DNA from: Reticulascus tulasneorum
Lineage: Eukaryota > Ascomycota > Sordariomycetes > Glomerellales > Reticulascaceae
Direction of reading: 5' to 3'
Length of the DNA: 64,000 nt
Assembly: GCA_001557505.1 (NCBI GenBank)
Contig: LSAX01000003.1
Span: 1,798,001-1,862,000, forward strand
The notes beneath the pieces are model-generated. The model saw only the letters and a list, made by a program, of their open reading frames with translations, made no database searches and was not told the DNA's origin. Shown in pieces: positions 34,835 through 47,239 of this stretch. The position numbers and the translations under genes were made by a program. The first letter of the stretch is position 1; the number at the start of each line of letters is the position of its first letter.

Positions 34835-36473
34835 CTATGACCGACGGCTCCTCGAGCCAACCTTCACCCGAAAGTCCACCGGCTTCAAAAAGAAGAAATT
34901 CCTCGTCGCCCACGCCCGATCCCGGCGCCCCAGGCCCTCCCCAAGCTCAAACTCAAAGTCGCGGACGAGGCGGGGCACCAGCTTCGCCATCTGCAGGTAC
35001 GCGATATGCCGACCAATGCAGGTGCGGTCCCCCGCCCCGAACGCGATCCAGTGGCGGTTCATGGCGCCCAGCTCCTCCGGGACCGCCGCGAGCCAGCGGT
35101 CCGGCCTGAACTCTTGCGCGTCCTTGCCGAAGACGGCCGGGTTCCGGAGGTGGACCCAGGGGTTGATGCCAACGACGGTGCCGCCGGGGAAGAAGTGGCC
35201 GCCGATCGCGACGCCGGCTCCGGGCACGACTCGCTCCATGGGCAGGGCGACGGCGGGGTGCAGTCGCAGTGCCTCTTTGATGACGGCCTGGAGATACGGC
35301 ATCTTTTGGCTCTCTGTCCAGGTCACCTGCTCGGGGCCTTGCTTTCCCAACGCATCGACTTCTTCGCGGAGCCTGGCAAGCGTCTCTGGGTTCTTCAGCA
35401 GAAAGTAGAGTATGCCCGAAAGGCTGGTAGCAGTAGTATCAGAGCCAGCCACGATGTTAGAAGCGCAGCCGGCGAGGACATGGTACATGGTGAATTTCTC
35501 GGGGTCGGCCGTATGCCTCCCGAAGAACTTGGTCAAAAAGTCCATGGGCGACGCCGTCTTCTCCGCATGCTCAGTGCTCGCAGCGGGACGGCTCTGATGT
35601 TCCGCAACGCGCTCGCGGGTGAAATTCATCAAGTACGTCCTGCCCGTCCCCTTCTTGCCAGCGATCCAGTTCCTGATGGGAAACAGCAGCCGATGGAGGA
35701 AGTGGTACACACCAATCAGGACGAAGTAGACCATCTCGTTGTCGATCGTGCGGATGATGCCGCCAACATCTTCACCGGCGTCCAGGAACCCCAGGCGTCG
35801 AGAGTAGGTGATGAGACCGATTACATCAAAGGCGTAGCACTGGAACCAATAGCCCATGTCGATGGACGTCCCGGCCCCCGCGAGCTCCGTCAGCCGTTCG
35901 GCGAAGAGATCTGTGCATGCGTCGACGTACGCCTCAAACGTCACGAGTGAGGACATGGAATACGTGCTCTGGTAAAGCCTCCGGTTCCTCGCGTGCCTCT
36001 GCACGTCTTCGTCCGCGAAGAGCGTCCATCGGTCATGCTGAGGCGGTGCTGCGGGCCGATAGCTCGGCGACTTTGCAAAGTTTCGTCCAGGGCCGTAGAT
36101 GGAGTTCAGTGCCGAGGGATCATTGAAGCTGTAACGATTTGGACCGAGGCGCACGATGCTGCCTTCTGGCATGTAAGGGCATATGCATACACTATCTAGG
36201 ACGACACGTACCGTACTGGTTATGGAGTATCAGATTCTCAACCTCGAAGTGCCCTTTCCGGAGCCTCCAAAGATACCAGCTATTGGTCAACCTCGCTATC
36301 CACGGACCGGGGACCGACCGCAGGGGAGAGCATGCGGCCAGAGTGACGCAGATAAGAACCCAAACCCCCAAAGCTAGTGAGGCGATGGCGACCACCGGAT
36401 AGAGACGAGAGCCGAATTGCCCCGGTCCATCTTGGAGGTATTCCCAGCAGTTACGAATACGCGCCAAGGCCAT
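34835..36473 (-). CDS. Cytochrome P450, pisatin-demethylase-like
   Basis: Two exons (36473-36212 and 36165-34835) flank a 46-nt intron (donor GTACGT, acceptor GCCAG). The joined 1593 nt give 530 aa. A membrane anchor (VVAIASLALGVWVLICVTLA) is followed by a Pro-hinge and SVPGPWIARLTNSWYLW. P450 motifs are all present: I-helix AGSDTTATS, ExxR in KEALRLHP, FRPDRW, and the haem loop FGAGDRTCIGRH with the thiolate Cys near residue 470. Overall it looks like fungal E-class P450s related to pisatin demethylase, ER-anchored monooxygenases often used in detoxification or secondary metabolism. The substrate cannot be inferred. Its stop codon lies only 27 bp from that of the convergent upstream gene, so the 3' UTRs very likely overlap. 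Confidence 0.93.
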
Positions 36474-37990
36474 GGCTTTGGGTTACCTCAGTAATTACGC
36501 GAATTCGAGTACCTGCATCGCTGCAACTCTTTCTCACGTTGCCACGCTGTCACAGATGACAAGATCTCGTCATACTCGGCGAAATGTCCCAAGACGTCAC
36601 TAGCGGGAGATAGTGGAGACAAGCGAAAGACGACCCAGAAGTGCCCGGGGCCGGACCTCACCCGCCCCGCCCGGCCAGTGAGAACTAAGCGTCGGATCGG
36701 ATTTCATGCCTAATAGGAGAGAGTCTGAGCAGAGCCCGAAAAGGTGCTAAAAATGTGCCAAATGGAAATAGAAGAAAGGAGGTGGTGATGACTGGAACCG
36801 TGCAGTGAATGTCACCACCAATCCTCCTTGCATCTCACCAAACACCAAAAGCCTATCCCAATACTTGCGCGTGTGTATCATGGATATCCTCTCGTTGTCA
36901 TCTGTAAATCTTAGCTGTATGACTGTGTTACTACTAAACGCCAGGTCCCCGAAGGGGGTACTGCCCCCTAATTAAACCTTGACCTGCATGAGAGCCCCCC
37001 AACCAGCAGCACCACCACAGAATTTTGTCAGCATTCGATCCCAACGCCCGCCACATTACGGAACCGGTCAGCCCAGTCAGCCCATACGACACGAGCCGGT
37101 CCCTTCCAATGAGCTTATTACAAACCTACTTTTTATTTAGGATTTGTGCGACCGAGCCTGTCGATCAACGGTCGAATACTCACAGCCCACCATCCGTCCA
37201 TGGGATGGTCCGCAAGGCGTTGTGTGACCCCACCAGCTCTGGGCTCAATGCCGGCGAATCTCGTCCACTCCTTCAAACGCAGCTCTGCAGCCAGACGAGT
37301 TTCAGCATCCGCCGAGAGCACGCTGTATTACCCCCCCTTCTGTTTTCACTGGCCTGCGTTCTCCATATGACCGACGACCGAGTACGACATCCAGACAGCG
37401 GGATAGGCTGGTTTCTCGAGATAGCGCATGGGTAAGGCAGGTTGTAGGTCGTCAGAGGAGCGAGCTTGCGTCAAGATAACATCAAAATGGGTTGAGATCA
37501 GTGGCATCTTCGTCATTTCCACCTATTATATCTGGGCAAGAAACCCTTTTCACATAGATACAGCAGCCTCCCCATTTCCCCTCACCAGGTCCCACCCATT
37601 CGTCAACGAAATTCAAACAGAGTCCAGCCAGGATGCTACGGATCATGTAGCCCGCTGAAAGCCCATAATGGCCACACATATATACCGTTTTCTGAGGCCG
37701 TATATGACAGAATATCCCAGCGGCTGATCCCGGCCAGATGCTTCCATCTTCCCAGTCTTCTGAAGTGTCCCGCAACAGAGAGAAGCTGTGACAATAAAAT
37801 GTCTTCTTTTTGTACAATATATATATGTGGTGGGACCTTTCCCCCTTTGACAAATCAAAATAAACAAAAATGATTTCTTCCCAAGCCCGTATCTCCAGCG
37901 AGAAGTCCCCAATCAACGCTCTAACAAATGAGATGTGGTGCTGGCTTTGAAGGGGGCTGCCTCTGGCAAGCCACGCCGTGAATCGCCGTT
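36474..37990. other. Intergenic, upstream of the P450
   Basis: About 1.5 kb containing the P450 promoter. An open minus frame at 37482-37916 (144 aa) has tyrosine/histidine-rich composition, overlaps an AT microsatellite and is probably chance. Nothing else is recognisable. Confidence 0.4.
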
Positions 37991-38230
37991 TCAGTCTATA
38001 GTATCGGGTATTTCGGTAACAGATGACGAAATATGGAATTGAACAGAGGAAAGAAGAGTTGCAAAATCGGCTTCAGTGCCGGCTATGGTATCGCATAGGT
38101 CGCCCAAGAATCGAGGAGCTTCGTCTTTGCTCCAAATGCGGACGAACGAGTCGAGATAGAAACCAGATTGTTCTTTAAATCGGACGAAAGGAATGATGCG
38201 CCCGTTTAAACACCTTAACACCATGCCCAT
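37991..38230 (-). CDS. Possible small gene or extra exon, 79 aa
   Basis: A minus frame starting MGMVLRCLNGRIIPFVRF and ending EIPDTID has balanced, protein-like composition (FYLDSFVRIWSKDEAP) and stays open upstream to about 38272, where an in-frame TGA stops it. It lies in the same reading phase 75 bp downstream of the Ime2-type kinase stop. It could be a small independent gene, a terminal exon reached by alternative splicing of the kinase, or a relic. There is no signal peptide. I do not recognise it. Confidence 0.3.
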   Translation of the reverse strand: MGMVLRCLNGRIIPFVRFKEQSGFYLDSFVRIWSKDEAPRFLGDLCDTIAGTEADFATLLSSVQFHISSSVTEIPDTID

Positions 38231-38305
38231 GCGAGCAAATACACGCGATACTTTTGCCGAGGAATCTAAACCACCTCCCGGGAAATCATGCCGTCACAAT
38301 CACAC

Positions 38306-40742
38306 TTAGAATCGGTTGCTTGCAGCCCACAGAGACGCAGACGCAGACGCAGCCCACTCGCTCTCTTCATATGGAGGTGTGGGCCATTTGTACTGACTCT
38401 CTGGGCCTCGAGATTTCTTCAGATCCAAGGGCTTCGGCGTAACTTCTTGGCCATCGCCGAAGAGTACAGAGTTACCATTGGCTGATGGCGATGGCGTAGG
38501 GTATGGATTAGAGATCCCAATGTTGCTGGCAGATTGCCGAAGATTAGGTCGTCCGTCATTCTCTAGTCGGTTCATCGCCCTTCGGGTTGAGGTGAGCACC
38601 TCGTCCAACAACTCATCCTCCTCATCGGGAGCATCGTAACGATGAACTCCTTGCGTGGCCTGGGCTCGGCGAGTCCGGCTTGAAATTGGCCCGCCGGTGC
38701 GAGCTGCAGACATGAGATTGTCTACTGATCGCGGGTGATGTTGCGGCAGGGAATGGTGTCTCTTGAGGTTACTACCAGGAGTCGTCTGGTGTGCTGGTGG
38801 GACGGGAGGGTGTGATGATTCGTGGCGTTGCTGCACGTCTCTTAAGGCCTTGTCCAGGGACTCGTACGTGTCAGGCTTCTGAGGTGCGTTTGGCTGGTTG
38901 TCAAGGACCATTGAGGATCTATTACTGGCCCACGGTCCGCACCCGGCTTGTGCTTCGATGTCCTCCGATGTTGGGGACACGGGAGTTTGATGCCGTCCGG
39001 AGAACCGCCTAGCGCGTTTCCGAAGGTGCGAGAAGAAGCTCTCCTTGTGTCCGCTGGGTGGCGATGCAAGCCCACTGTTGCCGTTGAGAGCCCGCTCGGC
39101 TTGCTGACGGTGAATCTCCGCGTAATGGTTGGTGCTCGATGCCACGGATAGCTGGCGTCCGATTTTCTTGCTGGACTTCTCGTCAATTTGTGCATTGCGG
39201 CGGCCGTTGACATACGAATCGTTATAAGAAGGACCATTGTTGCTAGCCTGTGCAGTGACGGTATCAGACAATGGTGAGATTGGTTTGATTGTTGGTAGAA
39301 TGGGCATCGGAGCGACGTTCGATGGACCATTAGTCCAGGTGCTTCGCTTCCCCGGCGCGGGTCTAGTCTTCGCGACTGGTACCTCATTCGTAGTTGAGGC
39401 GTGAACAGGGGACGGCCGAGGGGCCACGTTTTCCTTGACCAAATTTTGAGCAGCGGCAACATCGGTGGTCTCTGCGCGACCGATGAGAGATTTCCTGAAC
39501 CAAGATGGCTTAGTTGAAGTGGGAGTGGATGTCAAGGAATCTTTGCCACGACTAATATCGGATTGCTTCCGGCCCAGAATCCGAGATGCCGACGACTTTG
39601 GTCTCAATGGATCAACTGCATCGATGAAGTACTCATGGGCAATGGCCTGAGTTGAGGTGGGTCGATTTTTTGGATCCCACATCAAGCACCACGTTACGAA
39701 CTGAGCCAGTGCTGGCGGCCATTGCGGCGTTTGCAGAATCGTATCCATCGCGTGGGGCGCCATCTTTGGAAATGAGAACCCAAGCTTTCCTGCCAGTCGC
39801 GTTCCGTCTCTCCAGTCTCCTCCGCCGACGCGGGCCCCCGATTTGTTGTACCAATTGCCTGGGCTTCCCATGATTTCGCACACCCTCCAGACCTGGTCTA
39901 CCTCGTTTCCGCCAGGGAAAAGTGGCTTCAGCGTTGCGATCTCAACTGCCATGGCGCCTACAGCCCAAATGTCAACCGGTGCTGAATATTCTCCAGCACG
40001 CAGAAGTACTTCCGGTGCTCGATACCACCTTGTTGACACATACGTAGTGTAAGGCAACTTGGAATGTGTTTCTCGCGCCAAACCGAAATCGGCAATCTTT
40101 ACCGTGTAGCTGGGGGGTGTTGAGGGTGGTGTGACGAGAGCGGAATATCGGCGGAAAGAATTGGCAGAGTCTTGGTGAGAAGAGGTAGAGACTAGGATGT
40201 TCTCTGGTTTGATGTCTCTGTGGAAGAAGTGGTGGGCGTGGATGTGTTCGAGGCCCTGCATGATCTGGAAGAGAATGCTCTTGACACTCGCGTTGTCCAG
40301 GCATTTGTGCTCCCTCGCCTTCATCAACTGGTACAAGTTTCCTTCCATGTACTCCATGCAAATATGGAGTTTCTTGGTGTAGGGGTCGAGGAAGATGTCC
40401 AACGCGGGTACGAGGTGGGTGTGTGGTGGCAGTGTCCTCAGAAACACGACCTCCCGGAGTTCTAGGCATGGTGTGAAAGACTCGAATGTCTTTTTCATTG
40501 TCTTGATGGCAACCTGGGAAGACGAGCCGTTACTACAAATGATCAGACAATCAATGGGAATCACTTACGACCGTTCCTCGACGAGCCACACTAGCACCTG
40601 CGCCACGGACCCGAGCCAAAACGACGCTGCCGAAGCTCCCATCACCAATTTCCTTGAGCACCTCAAATCGATCCTCCAGGGCAATCAAGCTCGACGCGTG
40701 GGAAGAGGACCCTCGATGGGTCAGATCGTGCGTGACAGTCAT
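38306..40742 (-). CDS. ime2: Ime2-type CMGC (RCK/MAK family) protein kinase
   Basis: Two exons (40742-40569 and 40513-38306) flank a 55-nt intron (GTAAGT...CCCAG), giving 793 aa. The kinase domain covers about residues 24-330: glycine loop IGDGSFGSVVLARV, VAIK lysine, HRDIKPENIL catalytic loop, DFGLARE, and a TxY activation site (TTYVSTRWYRAPE). These features and the long, basic, Ser/Pro-rich tail ending PPYEESEWAASASASLWAA match fungal Ime2/Crk1 kinases (Neurospora ime-2, Ustilago Crk1), which control meiosis, sexual development and protoperithecium formation, and in some species non-self recognition. An insert between HRDIKPEN and DFG (about 30 aa, Ser-rich) is typical of this group. The upstream region is unusually long and gene-free, consistent with complex developmental control. 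Localisation is probably nuclear and cytoplasmic. Confidence 0.92.
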
Positions 40743-43700
40743 CTTGTCTTGGGAAAGATGGTTCGTATTCGAGTCCTGTCAAGATGCCTTACGTGAGTGT
40801 TATTGTCTGTTGCAAGTCAGCTGGGACGGTTCCCTTCCAAGGCCGTAGAGCCTGGACCGTACCAACGCTGTGCTTGACGAGGAGCTCTCTAGAAGAGCCG
40901 AGCGCTTTTATCGGTGCATTCAGATAGATTGTGGTCTGAGAGAGACGGAGATAAAATGCCGTAAGATCGAGTTGGCCGTGATGACAAGTTGGCGACTGAA
41001 ACGAGAGGGTGTTCGCTGTGGCGGCGTACGGCGTTTGGCGACAGCAAATGCTTGGACCGACCGAGAGAACGAAACCAGGTAATGAGTGTGAAGGAAAAAG
41101 AATAAGGAGTGACTGAAGTGAGATTGTTCAAGAGGGTACGGTTGATATTATTAAATGGAACAAGAGGCAAGGGTTCCAGGGGGGGACAGCTGGAACCGGT
41201 AGATCGGGGATGGATCCTGTGGATGGTGGTGCGGCGAGGGTCTGGTCTCTCTAGGTTGGGATGTTTACCCTGCCTCCGGGGTGGTAGTGGTGGAGACGCT
41301 GATTGATGAGAGTCTCTAACCAGTCAGTCCTCGGGATGGCGATGAGTGAGATGAAGATGTCGGCGTGTCCAGGAGCTCGAGTTCTTTTTTTGTTTTATCT
41401 TGTTCTTTTCTTTCTCTCCGAGTTGAAAGCTGTCCGTAGATGAAGGGGGGCGTGGGGGATTCCCGAGACTGCGGGTGATGCTGGGTCACTGGTGGTGGAG
41501 ACGAGTGTTGCAGATGATGTTGGGTGTCAAGAATGAAGGACGAGGAAACACGGCCAGGGAGACAGGAGAGAGGCAGGCAGAATTCCACAGTCCAACAACG
41601 TGCTTCACCATAGGCCGTGTTCGTTTGGTGAAATTATATGGAACGAAGCGACTGCTATGCCTTCCAGTCGACGAAGACAAGGGCCCGTCCTTAGCATGAA
41701 TGAATGAATCCGGGGGGGTGTTGAGAGGGGAGTCTGTGAGAGAGTGATAGGGGACCCAATTTCGCTAATGAGATCGGGGAGTCGTGCTTTTCGAGGGCAA
41801 TTTGCGCCTAGGACCAGGGGGTGTGTTGGAAGAGGGAAGGGAAGGGAAGGGGACGAGGAAGAAGGGGGGGGTGGGTGGGAAACGGTGGGTTACAGAGTCG
41901 GATCAGGTTTGATTATGTTCGTTTTTTCGAAAGGATGGCCGAGTTGCTTTTTCCTTTTTTTGTTTTGGCGGATTATCGAATTATAATGCTGTTGGAATGG
42001 TTTATTGACTGACTGACTGACGAGGGGGGGGGGAGGGAAAAATAAAAGAGTGAGACTTTGATGCGAGAGAGAGCCAGATGAAGTACACACGCAATGGGGC
42101 TGTCAGTTTCCGGTGTGGGAGGTGAGCTGGCACCTGGCTTAGGGGGTGTATCCTTCCTGCCGGTGCTTTTTTGGTCGGCAAAAATGGGGGTACTGAAATG
42201 CGTGCCCATGTATTATGTCTATGTCTAGTCTAGCGGCATCAACAGGTACCTATCGTGTCTCGCTCTTTTGTCTCTCCTTCTCCTTCTCGTCCTCGCTTCC
42301 TCTCCCTCTCCCTGTCTGCATCTGTCATGGACCGAAATAATAATAAGATGGGCGATGAGATGCAGGTCCTGCAGGCACTGCCAGGAGAGATATGCTTCAG
42401 GGCTGTACTTCGTACCGCGTCAGTTCAGGCAAGGCAAGGCTAGTCTAGAAGTGGACTGGGAAAAGTGGTAATGTTGCAGTGCCTTGGACGTCCTTCGGTT
42501 GAGAGGCACAAACAAGTACAAGAGAAGGATGGGAAATGTACTGGCTCAGCAGCCGTTTGGGCGCTACCCTCAAACAGCAAAAGGTACATATACCGAGGAT
42601 GAGGTACATGCGTAGGCAAGTACGAAGCAATTACGGTACAGTCAGGCGTGGGAAGGGCTAATAATAATTAAAGGTACCTACCGTCCGCCCGGCCCTATTG
42701 TTTTGATGGTGTAGGCCTGTGCCCAGTAAATGCTGGACACCCTTAGGCTACCAAAGCAGGTATACTCAGGCGCCAGCCAATGTGCTAGTACTACTATTGC
42801 AGGTACTCCGAACCGGACAGAGAGCCAGAGGTCCACTGCCAAACAAGACGGAGATCCTAGCCCCAAAGATATGGAGCTCCGAACGATTTACTCCAGCCTT
42901 ATTGATCGAAAGAAGACTCGGCGATGGCCAGGAGACGCTCCCTTGATACATACGTACTACGTACTCCCTTGACGACGGGGGTCGCCGGTGGGTGATGCGC
43001 GACAAAGCAGAAAAGACTGATTGGTACTGGCCACGAGCTTGTCGCTCTATTTTCCCGCGAATCCCTACTCCTCGCTCCTCCACCGGACAGCATCTGATTG
43101 ATGGTCACGGGAGGGGAAAGAATATCTGCGGCCAGTCATAACGAGGGAGCAATGCGATAATTCGCTCGGGGTGAGGGTAAAGAGTGAGGTTCAACCAGAG
43201 AGGTCGGAGCGCATGGGATATCCCGTTCGGGAGACCGTCAGGTAAGGTAAAAGGGTCCTCGCGCGAAAGAGAGACCAAAGCTCATCCGCGCATCAGAAAA
43301 AGGGAGCAGCAACTGCTCTACTAGCGTGCCGATCGAAACTATTGGGGCTTGACGCTGGCATAAGGTTTTCAACCTCATCACGTCACTAACAGAAACAGAA
43401 ACAACCCAAAGAAAAGGAAGAGCGAGAAAATACAAAAAGGGGGGGCTGGGTCCGCATCAACAATTTTTGTTAGTTCCACGGCCCTTGAGGAGAGAGAGAG
43501 AGATATGGGTGCATCATTCTGCTGTGCCTTGTGTGATGGCGAAGTGCCACCGTTACGCGCATCGACGACGCGATATTCCAAGTTTGGGGAGTGGGAAGAA
43601 GCAAGGGGAGAGAGAGAGGACAGTGACCCTCCACTTGGAGATCACCTGCAAAAGTACATAGGTATCGAAGTAACTTAACATCCAGACTAGGCTCTGAAAG

Positions 43701-46518
43701 TAGACTTCATCGCAGGTGCAGGTACTTGTTAAGCTACCTGCTTCGGGTGCGTTAGTGCCCAAGGGGAGCGTGTTGGCACTTTGCACTTGCACTATGGCAC
43801 GTGAATAAAAATGGAAAAGGTTGCACTACTCTTCCATTGTGATGCAGTGGCTTGTCCACCCTCTGTGCATATTTTCCATTTTTGTGAAACACTGTCACCC
43901 AAGATGTGCAGGTACGACTACACAACCACACCTGAAGTTGTGCTTCCCCCCGCCCCCCTTTTCCCTAACTCAGCTGAGGAGTGGGGACTCGGCCGAGGTT
44001 GGGTACGTACCCAGTACTGGTACAAACCCCTTCGTACCTGATGATCCTGCAAGTGCTTGCTTCCTGCACAACGCCTCCGAGCCATTGGATGCCAGGGGTG
44101 TAGTGGAAGCATCCGAATGGGCCGGTGGGGGGAGAAGCGGGTTCGACCTGTCCGTCTTGCATTCCACCGGTAGGATACGGTGAGGGCTATCGCAATGGAG
44201 GAGAGCCCCCCGTGTCCAGTGTCCCATATCTGTTAGATAAACAAGTCCCGCAAATGTCCTGCTGAACTTCCAAAACAGGTACCGCATCCTCGTGTGCACT
44301 AACTCAGGTACAGGTACCTTCTTACCCGCTGGTGAGCCCGCTCGAATGAGTTTGTGATGGAGCCACGGACCGGCCCTGGTGCTACTTCGTCTGATAATCA
44401 ATACCTGACGTAGTCCCCGCGGTACCTACAGACTCCGGCACAGTAGGCTGTACCCATTGTAGATGGTTTCTGAAATCCCAAAATGAAGATCGCGAGGCGA
44501 CAAGGTGGCGCGTGAGGCACAACTGGATAAAAGCCTCAGCCAGTCCCGTCCAGATGCCAGTCGTGAAGGCCGCGTCGCGTCAGGCCAAAGGGGCTAAATG
44601 CCTCCCTCCCGCATTTCCTTGTTACTTCCCTCTTTTTCCCTGGCCTGCCTGTCCCTCCAAACCTTGGATTGGCGGGGGGAGGGGAGAAAGGAAGAAAAAC
44701 ACAAGGCGACGCGGAAGGCGGACGGTAAAATCCAGTGTCTTGAAACATGACGAGCTAGGTCGCCAAGCAAGGCAAGGTAGGGAAAACTGGGAAGAAGGAA
44801 AAATAATTACGGACTAGAGGGAGAGCGAGAGAAAGTCGAGAGAATGGTGGAGCCTAGCGAAAGGTGACGAAAAGGAAAGGAATGCAAGGACGGCACCGCC
44901 TCTAACCGGAAACGGAAACCAGTGCTGTACCTCGACCTCATCACTCACTCATCACCGCATCACTGCATCACTGCATCTGTGCTGCTCATGGATTTATCTG
45001 CTTGATCTGGGCCAATTGCATTGTTGGTGAGGCGATTCCCTTTCCCAAACGGAGAGCATCCTTATCTCAGTCCCTCTCAGCTCAGTCAGTCCCTAGCTCA
45101 TTGCTCGTACCCTCTGCAAAGTTCTCGTAGTCGCAATCAGCGAGCATGTTGCTTACGAAGTGAAGTTCTCACGGCACCGCTAGTATGTAGGTATGTAGCT
45201 ACAGGTTTTGCTTCCCACACACACAAGTGCCACCCTGCCGATGGGATATGATCGATGCCGCCCTGACCCAGGAGACCCCTCCCGGGATAGAAGTCATCTG
45301 GAACGCGCATGCGGAATCCCCACGATATGCGACGGGAGGTTTTCTGGGACAACATCGCAATCAGGCAATTCCTCGGAGAATTTATGGTGCACCAAGACCT
45401 TTCCGCAACAGTCCTTCCCCTGCTTTTAAAAAGACTTCTGGATGGATGATCTCCGTCATTGACCAGCGAAGTGATGTCCCTCCTGGGCTTCCCCAGCAAG
45501 AGAGTGAAGGTATGTTTCGCTCGAGGCTAGAAAGTTAGCAACAATAGGATAAATTGTCTGATACCCTTGACATTCGATGATCACCAGCCTCCGAGATATC
45601 ATGGAACTGAACTAAGGCGAGCTTGTGGCTCGAGGGTCGCATGCTCCCACCAGACCAGACCATCGCGGGACCGCTCTTCCCAAGCGAAGCGAAGCACGAA
45701 AGCTACCGGCTGCTCCCCGAAACCCTTTCGGAATGACAGTTGTGGAGTCGCCAATGAGGGCTCCCAATCCCACTCTCTGAGATGAAGCTGGACAATAATG
45801 GCACGCGGGCACGCGCCGCGGTCCCGCAATTCCCACCCAGAGTCAACACTACGTCGTAGGTGATTTACATAGGTCCGGTACAATGTGTGTAGGTAGTACG
45901 TAGCAGTGGGCCGTGTTGTTTCTGGAGCTTTGTCCATCACTCCACCGCCTGTGTCGGCAGTAGTGCTCTGCGCGTAGCAGGATCATCGCTGTCTCTTCAG
46001 CATACTTGGCGAGGGCGACTTCATGCTCTGCCTGAAGCTTCATTTCCTTACCAGAGCCCCATAGCCAACCTCCATTTCAATGCGTCCCCACACTAGCTGG
46101 CATGAATGTGCTAAGTTTTAGCGGGTTTTCGGTCTCTCATTGGGGCCGTGTTTTGACCGTGTTGCAAAAGATGGCCCAACCTTGCTTTGAACTGGGGCCA
46201 AAAGAGCTCGCGGTCTCTGCTGAATCGCCGCCATACGTGCTGCGGTCTCAGCGCCCCCATCACATAAACTTCAAGACAAGGGACTCACTCCAATCCCTGA
46301 TTGCTCTTCGGTCCCCGCCGCCCACTATCGAAAAAGATCGTGCCCCCGAACCAGGAACAAGCATGTTAGGTGCATCTGTAGTCCTCGTCGGGCCTCAAAG
46401 CTTCATTGGCGAGCGCCCGAGCATTGACCGTGTTTCCACCCCCTTTTTTGTTACATATGCGGAGCGGTGTCTCGTTGGACAAGAACCTTAAAACTTCAGG
46501 GTTACATTGGCTCATTTT
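40743..46518. other. Long gene-free region upstream of the Ime2-type kinase
   Basis: About 5.8 kb without a supportable gene. The first 1.5 kb upstream of the kinase start is purine-rich on the plus strand (CT-rich on the coding strand), with many GAG/GGGA runs, which suggests a long 5' leader. There are poly-G runs near 41710 and 42020 and a GACT triple repeat near 42007. TACGTA-type palindromes occur near 42950 and 45890. The rest shows no structure I can name. Confidence 0.45.
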
Positions 46519-47239
46519 TTACATAGCAGACGACCTTCCAGAAGGCTTGACCGTGTTTGGTCTGATACTCCCATGCCGTCCCAAATTGTAGGAGACCTTG
46601 CCGCCTCGGATTGATACTGCCGCTCCTTTGACAGCTCCAAATGTGGTGAAAAGGCAGTTGAAGCCGCCCTTGCCGTACATGGAACCAGGTGTGGAGAAAG
46701 TCGCTTGTGTAAGAATTGCGTTTTGCCGTCTTTGTCTTTTACATAGACCAAATACCATACTGGGGAACGGGTCTGGTAGATAGTCTGAGTGGCGGCCGGT
46801 TGGCTGCCGCCTGAGCTACCTGTTTGAAGCCCTTGTAGCTTATTTCCACTGCCGTTGGAATTCCAAGGTTTCAAACAACGAGTCGGTCTTTGAAAAGTAG
46901 TGCCGTTCCGCTGACCATTGCCTGCAATGTTCTCGAAAGAGGCTTCCGGAGGTGATCCGATCCCGTGTCAACTCGCCATCTGCTGCGCTGCGACGCTCAT
47001 CTTTCTGCACAACACCACCGCGTCGGAGCATTTTCTTCCATATTCCGCTCTGATGAAGTTTCGAGACAACAGCTGAGGGTTTTTGCCGTTCGTGTGTATT
47101 GGCGTGGGCTCCACCGGGTTGAATACCGTACGGATGGAACCTCCGCATCATGTTCCCCGCCTTTCGGCTGAGTAGCCGCATGCGAAGCGTGGCCTTGACC
47201 GCTGATACAGATCGTATAGGCAACTCCATTAGGCACCAT
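46519..47239 (-). pseudogene. Frameshifted pseudogene of an unknown protein of about 220 aa
   Basis: On the minus strand an ATG at 47239 opens a protein-like frame (MVPNGVAYTICISGQGHASH). Coding character then jumps between frames: PYGIQPGGAHANT in the second frame, NGKNPQL in the third, ELTRDR in the second, then NSNGSGNKLQ and YLVYVKDKDGKTQF in the third, and finally TPGSMYGKGGFNCLFTTFG to a stop at 46519 in the first. Switches occur within a few bases of each other, where introns cannot fit, so several small indels are the likely cause. Gly/Asn/Thr richness recalls small fungal secreted or structural proteins, though no signal peptide is obvious and the family is not recognised. Confidence 0.55.

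Noticed and set aside
35006..35950. 314-aa plus-strand frame opposite the P450
   Set aside because: Shadow of the P450 coding sequence; no domain features, and the P450 motifs are unambiguous.
37482..37916. 144-aa minus-strand frame
   Set aside because: Runs through an AT microsatellite and has odd Tyr/Lys/Cys composition; no family features.
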